Shown piece by piece: positions 16,931 to 24,831 of a stretch of 64,000 nt of DNA (within the stretch, counting starts at the first letter, position 1; every line of letters begins with the position of its first letter). The notes beneath the pieces were generated by a model. That model was not told the DNA's origin, searched no databases, and saw nothing but the letters and a program-made list of their open reading frames with translations. Origin of the DNA: Chitinophagaceae bacterium. Its GTDB lineage: Bacteria > Bacteroidota > Bacteroidia > Chitinophagales > Chitinophagaceae. The position numbers were made by a program, and so were the translations under genes. Location: positions 124,001-188,000 of the forward strand of contig JALHNJ010000005.1 of assembly GCA_022843585.1 (NCBI GenBank). Direction: 5' to 3'.

Positions 16931-17461
16931 TCAAGCTTGTTTTCTAAATTCTTTTCTTTTATTACTCAAAAACATATCCAGTAAAAACAATCCCACTACT
17001 ACATTAATCATCATAAATGCATTAACCCAGGTATTGTTGAAAAACTTACTGAAATCTACTTTACTGATATTTTTAGTTAGTGTTGATTCTTCGCCGCCAG
17101 TAAATGTCATTTGCCCGATTCCATAAATAAGAAATCCAATAAACATTGTTATGAAGAAGAACCCTAATCCCCAGATAATTTTTTTATTGATATAGGATTT
17201 TGTAGCAGGCGCAATATGAACTCTTGAAATTTCTTCCATTACATTTTTGCTAAACCGCATAGACGGAGCCTCCAGTTCTGATGCTTGTAATAGCTGATTT
17301 ACCTCCAGCAGTTCCCTGTATTTTTCTTTCCATTCAGCATTGCTTTCAATGAGCTTTTCAATCAGGGTCTTTTCGGTAGCTGTTGCAGTGCCGTCAATAT
17401 AGTTCCAGAGGCGTTCTTCCTGGTTGCCTTGTTCTGGGTTATTATAAGATGTAGTATCCAT
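16931..17461 (-). CDS. Putative membrane anti-sigma factor
   Basis: The 176-residue protein starts 10 bases after the ECF sigma gene ends, on the same strand. The cytoplasmic N-terminus (1-90) resembles anti-sigma domains: ERLWNYIDGTATATEKTLIEKLIESNAEWKEKYRELLEVNQLL is the short-helix arrangement of the zf-HC2-like family, but no zinc-binding His/Cys residues are present. Two hydrophobic segments follow (IIWGLGFFFITMFIGFLIYG and AFMMINVVVGLFLLDMFL), separated by a short external loop, and the end is basic (NKRKEFRKQ). By position and layout I infer that it holds the sigma factor at the inner membrane until a signal arrives. The signal is unknown. Confidence 0.85.
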   Translation of the reverse strand: MDTTSYNNPEQGNQEERLWNYIDGTATATEKTLIEKLIESNAEWKEKYRELLEVNQLLQASELEAPSMRFSKNVMEEISRVHIAPATKSYINKKIIWGLGFFFITMFIGFLIYGIGQMTFTGGEESTLTKNISKVDFSKFFNNTWVNAFMMINVVVGLFLLDMFLSNKRKEFRKQA

Positions 17462-17471
17462 AACGAACTAT

Positions 17472-18056
17472 TTAATTGTAAATATTCTTCACTTCTTCAG
17501 TATAATGTGTTTCCATTTTTTCTTTTAATCTTGTTCTGGCCCGGTGCAAACGAACTTTTGCTGTATTTGTTTCCAAGCCTAAAATTTCCGCTATTTCTTC
17601 CAACGATTGCTCGGCTTTGTAAAATAACGTAATGATTTGGGCATCGTCGCTGCCTAACAGTCCAATTGCATCGTTTACCATTGCCAGTTTCGATTTCTGT
17701 TCTACTATATTTGCCCTCATGCCCGAATCAATATTATCTGCCGTTGCAAATACATGTTCATTATCTAAAGACTGAATGTCCAGCCTTTTCTTTCTTAAAA
17801 ATGTAATGCAGGTATTATTGACAATGGTGTACAGCCAGGTAGTAAATTTTGAAGCCCCCCGGAAATCCGCCAGATATTTATAGGCTTTAATAAATACATC
17901 CTGCGCCACTTCTTCTGCATCCTCCCTGCTTTTTATCATCCGCAGGGTTAAGGTAAATACATAGTTCTGGTAGCGATTTACAATTATAGCATATGCCTGG
18001 TGATCACCACTAAGCACTTTGCTAATGATTTCATTATCATTCAGTCCGGTTGACAT
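17472..18056 (-). CDS. ECF RNA polymerase sigma factor
   Basis: The 194-residue protein has the two domains of group 4 sigma factors. Region 2 spans about 20-90: YAIIVNRYQNYVFTLTLRMI, the DAEEVAQDVFIKAYKYL block for core binding, and FTTWLYTIVNNTCITFLRKK for -10 recognition. Region 4 spans about 125-185: SLEEIAEILGLETNTAKVRLHRARTRL is the helix-turn-helix that reads the -35 element. It is transcribed with the putative anti-sigma gene downstream. Just upstream lies TGTAACC, 14 bases, GTAGTC, the same pair found twice before the divergent gene, so it probably controls itself. The -10 ends only 10 bases before the ATG, so the transcript may be almost leaderless. Confidence 0.95.
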   Translation of the reverse strand: MSTGLNDNEIISKVLSGDHQAYAIIVNRYQNYVFTLTLRMIKSREDAEEVAQDVFIKAYKYLADFRGASKFTTWLYTIVNNTCITFLRKKRLDIQSLDNEHVFATADNIDSGMRANIVEQKSKLAMVNDAIGLLGSDDAQIITLFYKAEQSLEEIAEILGLETNTAKVRLHRARTRLKEKMETHYTEEVKNIYN

Positions 18057-18066
18057 GCACTAATAA

Positions 18067-18093
18067 GACTACAGGGCAACTGTTTAGGTTACA
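18067..18093 (-). promoter_or_regulatory. ECF-type promoter of the sigma gene
   Basis: On the minus strand TGTAACC (18093-18087), a 14-base spacer, and GTAGTC (18072-18067). Both boxes and the spacer length are identical to two plus-strand sites in the same intergenic region. The AAC core of the -35 box is typical for ECF sigma factors. Confidence 0.65.
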
Positions 18094-18201
18094 AGGCAAG
18101 TTACAGCTTTCTTTAGGGGTGAAATGTTGCCTGTTAACTGTTTCTGGTAAGCTTCATATATAATAATAGTAGTGTATTAGTACGAAGCCCAATTGACAAG
18201 C

Positions 18202-18228
18202 TGTAACCTGTCTTAGTAAGTCGTAGTC
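18202..18228 (+). promoter_or_regulatory. ECF-type promoter, distal site before the membrane protein gene
   Basis: TGTAACC (18202-18208), 14 bases, GTAGTC (18223-18228). It lies 117 bases before the start codon at 18345 and 69 bases upstream of an identical site. Confidence 0.6.
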
Positions 18229-18270
18229 TTAGTCTTTGTAAACCGATTCTTTAAAATATTCTTTGTAGGC

Positions 18271-18297
18271 TGTAACCTGTTTTAAGAACCAGTAGTC
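18271..18297 (+). promoter_or_regulatory. ECF-type promoter, proximal site before the membrane protein gene
   Basis: TGTAACC (18271-18277), 14 bases, GTAGTC (18292-18297). Predicted transcription start is near 18304, giving a leader of about 40 bases to the ATG at 18345. Confidence 0.65.
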
Positions 18298-18344
18298 ATA
18301 CAGTATAACAACGAATAAATTACACAACAAAAAAAATAGAAATT

Positions 18345-18725
18345 ATGAACGGCGCAGAAGTTTTAGTACCAGTTACCATGTTTGCAGGTGGATTTGCAAT
18401 GGTATTCGGCATTTATTACCTTAAAACAAGGCAGAACCTGGCGATGATCGAAAAGGGAATGAACCCCAAAGAATTTGCCAACCGTCCAGCGCCTTATAAA
18501 AACCTGAAATGGGCTTTATTGCTGATAGGCTCCGGTATTGGTTTATTCCTGGCTTACTTGCTCGATAATTATGCATTACCAGCAGAAATAAACAAGTTTG
18601 GCCATCGGGGAGATGAAAATGTACCCATCTATTTTGCTTTAATTGCAATTGGCGGCGGCCTTGGATTGTTTGGTTCGTATAAAATAGAAAAGCAATGGTG
18701 GGATGAAAATAAAGACAAAGTGTAA
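18345..18725 (+). CDS. Small membrane protein, DUF6249-like, probable sigma target
   Basis: The 126-residue protein has three hydrophobic segments: VPVTMFAGGFAMVFGIYYLK (8-27), ALLLIGSGIGLFLAYLLD (about 57-74) and IYFALIAIGGGLGLFGSY (about 95-112). A cytoplasmic TRQNLAMIEKGMNP motif follows the first one and a charged WWDENKDK end closes the protein. This layout, with the MIEKG motif, fits the DUF6249 family of small inner-membrane proteins, whose function is not known. It is transcribed away from the ECF sigma operon across a 288-base region that carries two copies of the presumed sigma promoter, so it is the most likely direct target. A strong terminator follows. Confidence 0.85.
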   Translation: MNGAEVLVPVTMFAGGFAMVFGIYYLKTRQNLAMIEKGMNPKEFANRPAPYKNLKWALLLIGSGIGLFLAYLLDNYALPAEINKFGHRGDENVPIYFALIAIGGGLGLFGSYKIEKQWWDENKDKV

Positions 18726-18753
18726 CCAATCCATATAACACACACCTTATCCG

Positions 18754-18784
18754 GCAATCCTGTTTCACAGGGTTGCTTTTTTAT
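18754..18784 (+). terminator. Terminator of the DUF6249-like gene
   Basis: GCAATCCTGT pairs with ACAGGGTTGC (one G:T pair) around a TTC loop and is followed by TTTTTTATTTT. It ends at the stop of the convergent protease gene. Confidence 0.88.
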
Positions 18785-20379
18785 TTTGCAATTACCTCCA
18801 ACGCCTTCTTTACTGAAGCATCACTACTATTAAGCACCTGGAAAAAACCGGAGTTTCTCCATTTGTATCTGGCCAGTAATGCTTTCAGTCTTAATTGCAA
18901 CAGCTCTTTTTCTTTGGCAGAAATTTTTTCTAATGTTGCAGCATCGCCATTCCGGCTTTTCAATAATTCATCCCACAATTCTGCATTACCCGTAAAATTG
19001 ATGGTAAAATCAGAAGACGATTTATATTTTTCAAACAATGTTGTATTCTTCAGGTAGTATTTATACACCGCATTATTAAAATTCCCGCCATTAATTAAAC
19101 GATTGATATTTTGACGTACCAGACTTGTATCAATAGGAACAAAAATACTGGGAGTTATTCCATCGCCACCAAATAAAGTATCTCTGCAAGCTGTTGCAAA
19201 TCTTTTTCCGTTGTTATGTATTTTAATTGAATCAGCAGAAAGCATTTCACCGCTACTAAAACGTTCCCACAATTGATCCATATAAACCTTTTTCCCATTT
19301 TCATACGAACGCTGAATGCTTCGCCCTAAAGGTGTATAATATCTCGCAACAGTTAATCGCATGGCCGACCCATCGCTTAATGAATATTGCTCTTGCACTA
19401 ACCCTTTTCCAAAAGTTCTGCGACCAACAATAGTAGCCCTGCACCAATCTTGCAATGCACCGGCTAATACTTCACTTGCACTAGCAGATAATTCATCAAC
19501 CAATATTACCAATTTGCCTTTTTCAAATAATCCCGGTCTTTTGCAACGGTATTCTCTTTTTTTACTATTGACCCCTTCTGTGTAAACAATTAATTTATCA
19601 CCATCTAAAAATTCATCGGCCATATCCACCGCTTCATTCATAAAACCGCCGCCATTTCCACGCAGGTCATAAATCAGACTTTGCATGCCTTGTTTAATCA
19701 GGTTCTCCATCGCTTGCATAAACTCTTCGTAGCTGTTGTCGGTAAACTTATTTAGCTTAATATAACCGGTGTTCTTATCAACCATATAGGCTGCATCAAC
19801 AGAAGGAACAGGTATAGTGCCACGGGTAACTGTTACCACTTGTGGTTTTCCATTTCTTAAAACATCTAATGCTGCTTTAGACCCTCTTTCGCCACGTATA
19901 TGTTTTTTTATTTCATCAATAGTAAAGGGTTTGCCGGTAAGTGCTGCACCATTTACTTTTATTATTTTATCTCCGATCATCAACCCGGCTTTATCGCTGG
20001 GGCCGTTAGGATTTACGTACACAACATTCACTGTATCAGAAAAAATATTGAACTCAACACCAATACCTTCAAAATTTCCGGCCAGATCTTCGTTGGCTTC
20101 CTGTAATTCAACCGGAGGTAAATAAACAGAGTGGGGGTCAAGGTGAGTCATCATTTCCTGGATGGCTTTGCCTTCTAAAGTGTCAATGCCTACTGAGTCT
20201 ACATATCTCATTTTAATGAGATCAAGAGCTTCTTGTAAAGCACCTCTTTTATTAGAAGAAAAAAAACCTTTACCGCTATTTTTCCCATCATTTATTTTAT
20301 ATCCCAGAAACATCCCGGCTACCATTATTATTGCAAAAAGAAGCGGAAGCCAAACCTGTAATTTTTTATTGCCCATCAT
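18781..20379 (-). CDS. S41 family C-terminal processing protease
   Basis: The 532-residue protein has an N-terminal membrane anchor or signal (about 8-26, VWLPLLFAIIMVAGMFLGY), a PDZ domain (about 90-175: GIGVEFNIF, GPSDKAGLMIGDKIIKVNG), and an S41 catalytic core. The Ser/Lys dyad is in SASASEV and, 25 residues later, the Lys of RTFGKGLVQE. YIKLNKFTDNSYEEF and LIYDLRGNGGGFMNEAVDMADEFL are standard for the CtpA/Prc family. Such enzymes cleave envelope proteins or tail-marked substrates in the periplasm. The family is usually called CtpA, but with several paralogues per genome in this group I leave the symbol open. It is a single gene, divergent from the sugar kinase gene. Confidence 0.94.
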   Translation of the reverse strand: MMGNKKLQVWLPLLFAIIMVAGMFLGYKINDGKNSGKGFFSSNKRGALQEALDLIKMRYVDSVGIDTLEGKAIQEMMTHLDPHSVYLPPVELQEANEDLAGNFEGIGVEFNIFSDTVNVVYVNPNGPSDKAGLMIGDKIIKVNGAALTGKPFTIDEIKKHIRGERGSKAALDVLRNGKPQVVTVTRGTIPVPSVDAAYMVDKNTGYIKLNKFTDNSYEEFMQAMENLIKQGMQSLIYDLRGNGGGFMNEAVDMADEFLDGDKLIVYTEGVNSKKREYRCKRPGLFEKGKLVILVDELSASASEVLAGALQDWCRATIVGRRTFGKGLVQEQYSLSDGSAMRLTVARYYTPLGRSIQRSYENGKKVYMDQLWERFSSGEMLSADSIKIHNNGKRFATACRDTLFGGDGITPSIFVPIDTSLVRQNINRLINGGNFNNAVYKYYLKNTTLFEKYKSSSDFTINFTGNAELWDELLKSRNGDAATLEKISAKEKELLQLRLKALLARYKWRNSGFFQVLNSSDASVKKALEVIAK

Positions 20380-20461
20380 AATTCTTTATTCTGTAATTTG
20401 AACGCAAAATACTGGATTTGAGCGGAACAGGCGTTTCGTTCATCCAAATCAACAAATCTTT

Positions 20462-21304
20462 ATGGCAGTTGTAAAACTGATTGCAGACAGCGGAGCTACC
20501 AAAGCAGAGTGGTGTTTACTAAATAGCGGTAAGAAGAAAACCATTTTTACGCAAGGTATTAGTCCCTATTTCCTCAATACAGAGCAGATTACAGCCTTAT
20601 TGACAAAAGAGCTTCTTCCAAAACTTAAAAATGTTCGCATCGACGAAGTTTATTATTATGGAACAGGCTGTGCCAACCCGGCCAATGCGAAATCGGTTAA
20701 AAAAGCTATTCATAAGATAATACCGGCCAAAAAGATTGAAGTGACACATGATTTGATGGCCGCAGCAAGAGCTTTATGCGGTAGAGAAAAAGGAATAGCC
20801 TGCATACTTGGCACAGGGTCTAATTCCTGTTATTATAATGGAAAGAAGATCATAAAGAATAGCCCCGGACTAGGTTATGTATTGGGCGATGAAGGAAGTG
20901 GTGCCTATCTGGGTAAAAAAGTCATTCAGTATTATCTCTATGGTACATTTGATGAAGAGTTAAATGGAAGGTTTGATAATACTTACCGAACGAATAGTGT
21001 GGAAATACTGGAAAATGTTTATAAGAAGCCATTGCCTAACCGTTATCTCGCAAGCTTTACCAGATTTTTGGCCGATAACCGGGGGCATTATATGATCGAA
21101 AATATAATTGAAGACGGATTAAACGATTTTTTCTTCAGTCATTTATGTAAATACAGGGAAACATGGACTTTGCCCATTAGTTTTGCCGGAAGTGTTGCAT
21201 TTGGTTTTAAAGATGTGTTACAGCAACTTTGTGATAGTTACGAGTTTGAATTAGGTAAGGTGCTAAAAAACCCAATGGATGGGTTAGTAGCTTATCACAA
21301 GTAA
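20462..21304 (+). CDS. BadF/BadG-type N-acetyl amino-sugar kinase
   Basis: The 280-residue protein belongs to the BadF/BadG/BcrA/BcrD ATPase family, which includes N-acetylglucosamine kinase and MurK. The ASKHA nucleotide-binding motifs are present: the phosphate-1 loop ADSGATKAEW (8-17), LGTGSNS (116-122) and GYVLGDEGSGAYLG (138-151). The murQ start is 16 bases downstream, so the two are cotranscribed. By context I infer that it phosphorylates GlcNAc or MurNAc released from cell-wall turnover and passes the 6-phosphate (or 1-phosphate, if MurK-like) to recycling enzymes. The exact sugar and position cannot be read from sequence. Confidence 0.9.
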   Translation: MAVVKLIADSGATKAEWCLLNSGKKKTIFTQGISPYFLNTEQITALLTKELLPKLKNVRIDEVYYYGTGCANPANAKSVKKAIHKIIPAKKIEVTHDLMAAARALCGREKGIACILGTGSNSCYYNGKKIIKNSPGLGYVLGDEGSGAYLGKKVIQYYLYGTFDEELNGRFDNTYRTNSVEILENVYKKPLPNRYLASFTRFLADNRGHYMIENIIEDGLNDFFFSHLCKYRETWTLPISFAGSVAFGFKDVLQQLCDSYEFELGKVLKNPMDGLVAYHK

Positions 21305-21320
21305 AAAACAAGAACAATCA

Positions 21321-22136
21321 ATGGCATTCGAGAAAAAGACAGAACAACCCAGTCATTATCGTCATTTAGAGAAAATGTCTGTTGGCGAGTTGATTACAAA
21401 TATTAATACGGAAGATAAAACTGTTCCCGGTGCTGTTGAAAAAGCAATTCCCCAAATAGAAAAGCTGGCCGAAACTGCAGCAGATAAAATGCTAATGGGC
21501 GGCCGACTATTTTATATTGGGGCCGGTACCAGCGGCAGGCTCGGTATCGTGGATGCCAGTGAATGTCCACCAACTTTTGGTGTTCCTCAAGGATTGGTGA
21601 TAGGAATTATTGCGGGTGGTGAAAAAGCTATTACCAATGCAGTAGAATTTGCCGAAGATGATAAACAACAAGGCTGGAAAGACCTGTTGGAATTTAATGT
21701 ATGCGATAAAGATGTGGTCATAGGTATTGCAGCCAGTGGCACCACACCTTATGTAATTGGTGCGTTGGAAGAATGTAAAAAAAGGGGCATTATAACGGGA
21801 AGTATTTCCTGTAATCCAGAATCGCCGGTAAGTGCCGCAGCGGATTTTCCTATTGAAGTAGTGGTAGGCCCTGAGTTCGTAACGGGCAGCACCCGAATGA
21901 AAAGCGGTACCGCTCAAAAATTGGTACTCAATATGATCTCGACTACTGTAATGATTCAATTAGGCAGGGTAGAAGACAATAAAATGGTGAACATGCAGCT
22001 AACGAACGATAAGTTGGTGGACCGTGGTACCATGATGTTGATGGAAAGAATTAAAATGACTGACTATGAGCAAGCAAAAGAATTACTCCTGAAATATGGC
22101 AGCGTAAAAAAAGCTGTCGATTCTTTTTCCAAATAG
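21321..22136 (+). CDS. murQ: N-acetylmuramic acid 6-phosphate etherase
   Basis: MurQ removes the lactyl ether from MurNAc 6-phosphate, giving GlcNAc 6-phosphate and D-lactate during peptidoglycan recycling. The 271-residue protein is somewhat shorter than the E. coli enzyme (about 298), as a C-terminal helical part is missing. The SIS domain is clear: GAGTSGRLGIVDASECPPTFG at 67-87 binds the sugar phosphate and contains the catalytic Glu81, and IGIAASGTTPYV and GSISCNPESP follow. GPEFVTGSTRMKSGTAQKLVLNM is a MurQ signature. It directly follows the amino-sugar kinase gene, which supports a joint recycling role. The -33 box of the threonine operon begins right behind its stop codon. Confidence 0.96.
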   Translation: MAFEKKTEQPSHYRHLEKMSVGELITNINTEDKTVPGAVEKAIPQIEKLAETAADKMLMGGRLFYIGAGTSGRLGIVDASECPPTFGVPQGLVIGIIAGGEKAITNAVEFAEDDKQQGWKDLLEFNVCDKDVVIGIAASGTTPYVIGALEECKKRGIITGSISCNPESPVSAAADFPIEVVVGPEFVTGSTRMKSGTAQKLVLNMISTTVMIQLGRVEDNKMVNMQLTNDKLVDRGTMMLMERIKMTDYEQAKELLLKYGSVKKAVDSFSK

Positions 22137-22137
22137 C

Positions 22138-22166
22138 TTGGATTATTCCAACTAATTTATATATTG
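22138..22166 (+). promoter_or_regulatory. Promoter of the threonine operon
   Basis: TTG (22138-22140), a 19-base spacer, and TATATTG (22160-22166) fit the Bacteroidota -33/-7 pattern with normal spacing. The predicted start near 22173 would give a leader of about 210 bases before thrA, containing the threonine-rich peptide. Confidence 0.65.
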
Positions 22167-22184
22167 TGGCACTATCAATAAAAA

Positions 22185-22274
22185 GTGGTAATCAGTTACA
22201 ACGATATTATTTCCCTTCTTGATTTAGCAACTCCTGTTAAATCAACAACCACAACTACAACAACAACCCGTTAA
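22185..22274 (+). CDS. Threonine operon leader peptide (Thr8)
   Basis: A short frame opening at GTG 22185 encodes 29 residues and stops with TAA at 22272-22274. Residues 21-28 are eight consecutive threonines (codons ACA, ACC, ACA, ACT, ACA, ACA, ACA, ACC), followed by Arg and stop. A run like this 110 bases before the aspartokinase gene is what is expected of an attenuation peptide that senses charged threonyl-tRNA. The frame has no ATG after the upstream stop at 22179. GTG is the only standard start that gives a normal-length leader, and it lies about 12 bases from the predicted transcription start. The peptide itself is probably only a sensor. Confidence 0.75.
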   Translation: MVISYNDIISLLDLATPVKSTTTTTTTTR

Positions 22275-22335
22275 GGGTTGTATATCATCATATCAATACA
22301 TGGGCAATTTGCTGTACGGAAAAAAAGGACTCCGT
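22245..22335 (+). promoter_or_regulatory. Attenuator region of the threonine operon
   Basis: ACAACCC (22263-22269) pairs with GGGTTGT (22275-22281), enclosing the leader stop codon. The same GGTTGT could instead pair with ACAACC at 22245-22250 inside the first threonine codons, so two exclusive structures are possible. A weaker stem ACGGA/TCCGT (22316-22320, 22331-22335), followed by a T-rich stretch, is the best terminator candidate. The mechanism is inferred from the layout. Confidence 0.5.
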
Positions 22336-22384
22336 TATGCGTTATATTTTATTTTCATTCGAATAATCAGATAAATAAGTACAA

Positions 22385-24826
22385 ATGCAGGTTTTAAAAT
22401 TTGGAGGCACATCGGTTGCCAATGCAGAGAACATAAATAAAGTAGTTGCGATCGTAAAAGAGAAAATTAAAAATGATACAACAGTAGTAGTAGTGTCTGC
22501 ACTCGGTGGTGTTACAGATTTATTGCTGAATGCAGCTTCATTGGCAGCTGATGGTAATGAATCGTATAAAGAGAAATTAGCAACAGTTGAGCAACGACAT
22601 CTTGAAACAGTAAAGGAATTAATACCAGTAGCACAGCAAAGTCAATTATTAAGTTTGGTAAAAAAATCCTGCAATGAGATTGAAGATATTTGTAACGGCA
22701 TTTTCTTGTTGCGTGAGTTAACGCCACGATCAAAAGACCGGATCGGAAGCTATGGCGAATGGCTTTCTTCGCAAATTATTACTGCTAAATTCAAATCAGA
22801 TGGCATTGCAGCGATCTGGAAAGATGCAAGAGAATTAATTACTACTAACTCCGGTTTTACATCGGCGGAAGTGGATTTTGCAACAAGTGATACGAAAATA
22901 AAAAAGTGGTTAGCTGCTGAAACATCTTCATTATTTATTTTGCCGGGTTTTATAGCGGCTGATAAAAATGGTATCACTACAACATTGGGGAGAGGCGGCT
23001 CTGATTATACTGCGGCCATTCTTGCATCGGCATTAAACGCTAAACTGCTTGAAATATGGACAGATGTTAGTGGTATGATGACTGCCGATCCAAGGTTGAC
23101 CAGTAATGCTAAAATTATTCCGAGTATTTCTTACCAGGAAGCAATGGAGTTATCGCATTTTGGTGCAAAAGTAATTTACCCGCCAACTATTCAACCAGTG
23201 ATGAGTAAAGGAATACCGGTTTGGATAAAAAATACCTTTTCTCCTGCTGACGAAGGCACCCTGATCGAATCTGCTGCAGGGAGGAACGGGAACATAGTTC
23301 GTGGAATTTCAAGCATAAATAATATAGCATTGATAAGTTTGGAAGGAAGTGGTATGGTTGGAATTCCCGGATTTTCAAAAAGATTGTTTGAAGCATTAAG
23401 TAATGAAAAAATAAATGTGATATTGATTACACAAAGCTCCTCTGAACACTCTATTTGTGTGGGTATTGATTCTGGTACCGTAAAAAAAGCAAAACAGGCA
23501 GTAGATGCTGCATTTGCCAATGAAATAGAATTGCAGAAAGTAGAACCGTTGAAAATCGAAGATGATCTATCCATTGTTGCATTGGTAGGAGAGAGTATGA
23601 AAAATCATACAGGTGTAAGCGGAAGAATGTTCAGTGCAATGGGAAGAAATGGAGTTAATATCCGTGCAATTGCTCAAGGCTCTTCTGAAAAAAATATTTC
23701 TGCCGTTATTTCTACCAAGGATGTTCGAAAAGCAATCAATGTTTTGCATGAAGAATTTTTTGAAACAACTTATAAGCAGGTAAATTTATTTATTACTGGT
23801 GCTGGTAATGTTGGGGCAAAACTGCTGGGGCAATTAAATCAGCAGGCTAAACTTTTGCAGGAGCAGATGCATTTGCAATTACGGGTAGTTGGGTTGAGCA
23901 ATAGCCGCAAAATGTTGATTGCTGAAGAAGGAATTGATCTAAACAACTGGAAAGAAAAACTAGATGGTGGAGTGCAGGCTGATCTGCAAAAATTTGTGGA
24001 GGAGATCATAAGCCGCAACTTGCGCAATTCCATTTTTGTAGATGTAACTGCGAATGATACTGTAGCCAATGTTTACGACCAGTTGTTGCAAAAAAGCATT
24101 TCTGTTGTTGCTTGTAATAAAGTGGCCGCTTCATCTGCCTATAGCAATTATAGAAAATTAAAAGACCTGGCCAGAGAATTCAACAGCCGCTATTTATTTG
24201 AAACAAATGTGGGTGCTGGTTTGCCAGTGATTGCCACCTTAAATGATTTGGTACACAGTGGCGATAAAGTGCATAAGATGCAGGCTGTATTAAGCGGTAC
24301 ATTAAATTTTGTTTTTAATAACTACGATGGCACCCGAAAATTTGCTGATGTGGTAAAACAGGCACAGGATGAAGGTTATACCGAACCCGATCCACGACTA
24401 GATTTAGGTGGAACAGATGTGATGCGAAAAATAATGATACTGGCGAGAGAAGCCGGAGAGAAAATTGAAATGGATGAAATTGTAAACAATTCTTTTATGC
24501 CTGCCAGTTGTATGCAGGGAACGGTAGAAGATTTTTACAGGGAAATGGCAAAGGAAGAATCACATTTCAAACAATTAGCAGATAAAGCATCAGAAGCTGG
24601 TTGTAAATTAAAGTTTGTTGCATCTTTTGAGAATGGGAAAGCTGCCGTTGGTTTGCAGCATATTGATCCGAAGCATGACCTCTATCATTTATATGGAAAA
24701 GATAATGTTGTTTTATTTTATACGGACCGCTATAAAGAACAACCATTGGTTGTGAAAGGAGCAGGAGCAGGAGCAGAAGTAACGGCAAGTGGTGTGTTCG
24801 CAGATATAATTCGAGCCAGTAAATAA
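22385..24826 (+). CDS. thrA: Bifunctional aspartate kinase / homoserine dehydrogenase I
   Basis: The 813-residue protein catalyses the first and third steps from aspartate to threonine. The aspartokinase domain (1 to about 290) has KFGGTSVAN at the start, the RGGSDYTA block and the WTDVSGMMTADPR segment. Two ACT domains (about 305-460; ISLEGSGMVGIPGF and VALVGESMKNHTGVSGRMF) normally bind threonine for feedback inhibition. The homoserine dehydrogenase domain begins at about 468 with the NAD(P)-binding FITGAGNVGAKLLG, then VACNKVAASS, ETNVGAGLPVI and GYTEPDPRLDLGGTDVMRK. The full length is present. It opens the thrABC operon (5-base gap to thrB) behind the Thr8 leader, so both attenuation and allosteric control by threonine are likely. 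Confidence 0.97.
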   Translation: MQVLKFGGTSVANAENINKVVAIVKEKIKNDTTVVVVSALGGVTDLLLNAASLAADGNESYKEKLATVEQRHLETVKELIPVAQQSQLLSLVKKSCNEIEDICNGIFLLRELTPRSKDRIGSYGEWLSSQIITAKFKSDGIAAIWKDARELITTNSGFTSAEVDFATSDTKIKKWLAAETSSLFILPGFIAADKNGITTTLGRGGSDYTAAILASALNAKLLEIWTDVSGMMTADPRLTSNAKIIPSISYQEAMELSHFGAKVIYPPTIQPVMSKGIPVWIKNTFSPADEGTLIESAAGRNGNIVRGISSINNIALISLEGSGMVGIPGFSKRLFEALSNEKINVILITQSSSEHSICVGIDSGTVKKAKQAVDAAFANEIELQKVEPLKIEDDLSIVALVGESMKNHTGVSGRMFSAMGRNGVNIRAIAQGSSEKNISAVISTKDVRKAINVLHEEFFETTYKQVNLFITGAGNVGAKLLGQLNQQAKLLQEQMHLQLRVVGLSNSRKMLIAEEGIDLNNWKEKLDGGVQADLQKFVEEIISRNLRNSIFVDVTANDTVANVYDQLLQKSISVVACNKVAASSAYSNYRKLKDLAREFNSRYLFETNVGAGLPVIATLNDLVHSGDKVHKMQAVLSGTLNFVFNNYDGTRKFADVVKQAQDEGYTEPDPRLDLGGTDVMRKIMILAREAGEKIEMDEIVNNSFMPASCMQGTVEDFYREMAKEESHFKQLADKASEAGCKLKFVASFENGKAAVGLQHIDPKHDLYHLYGKDNVVLFYTDRYKEQPLVVKGAGAGAEVTASGVFADIIRASK

Positions 24827-24831
24827 GAAAA

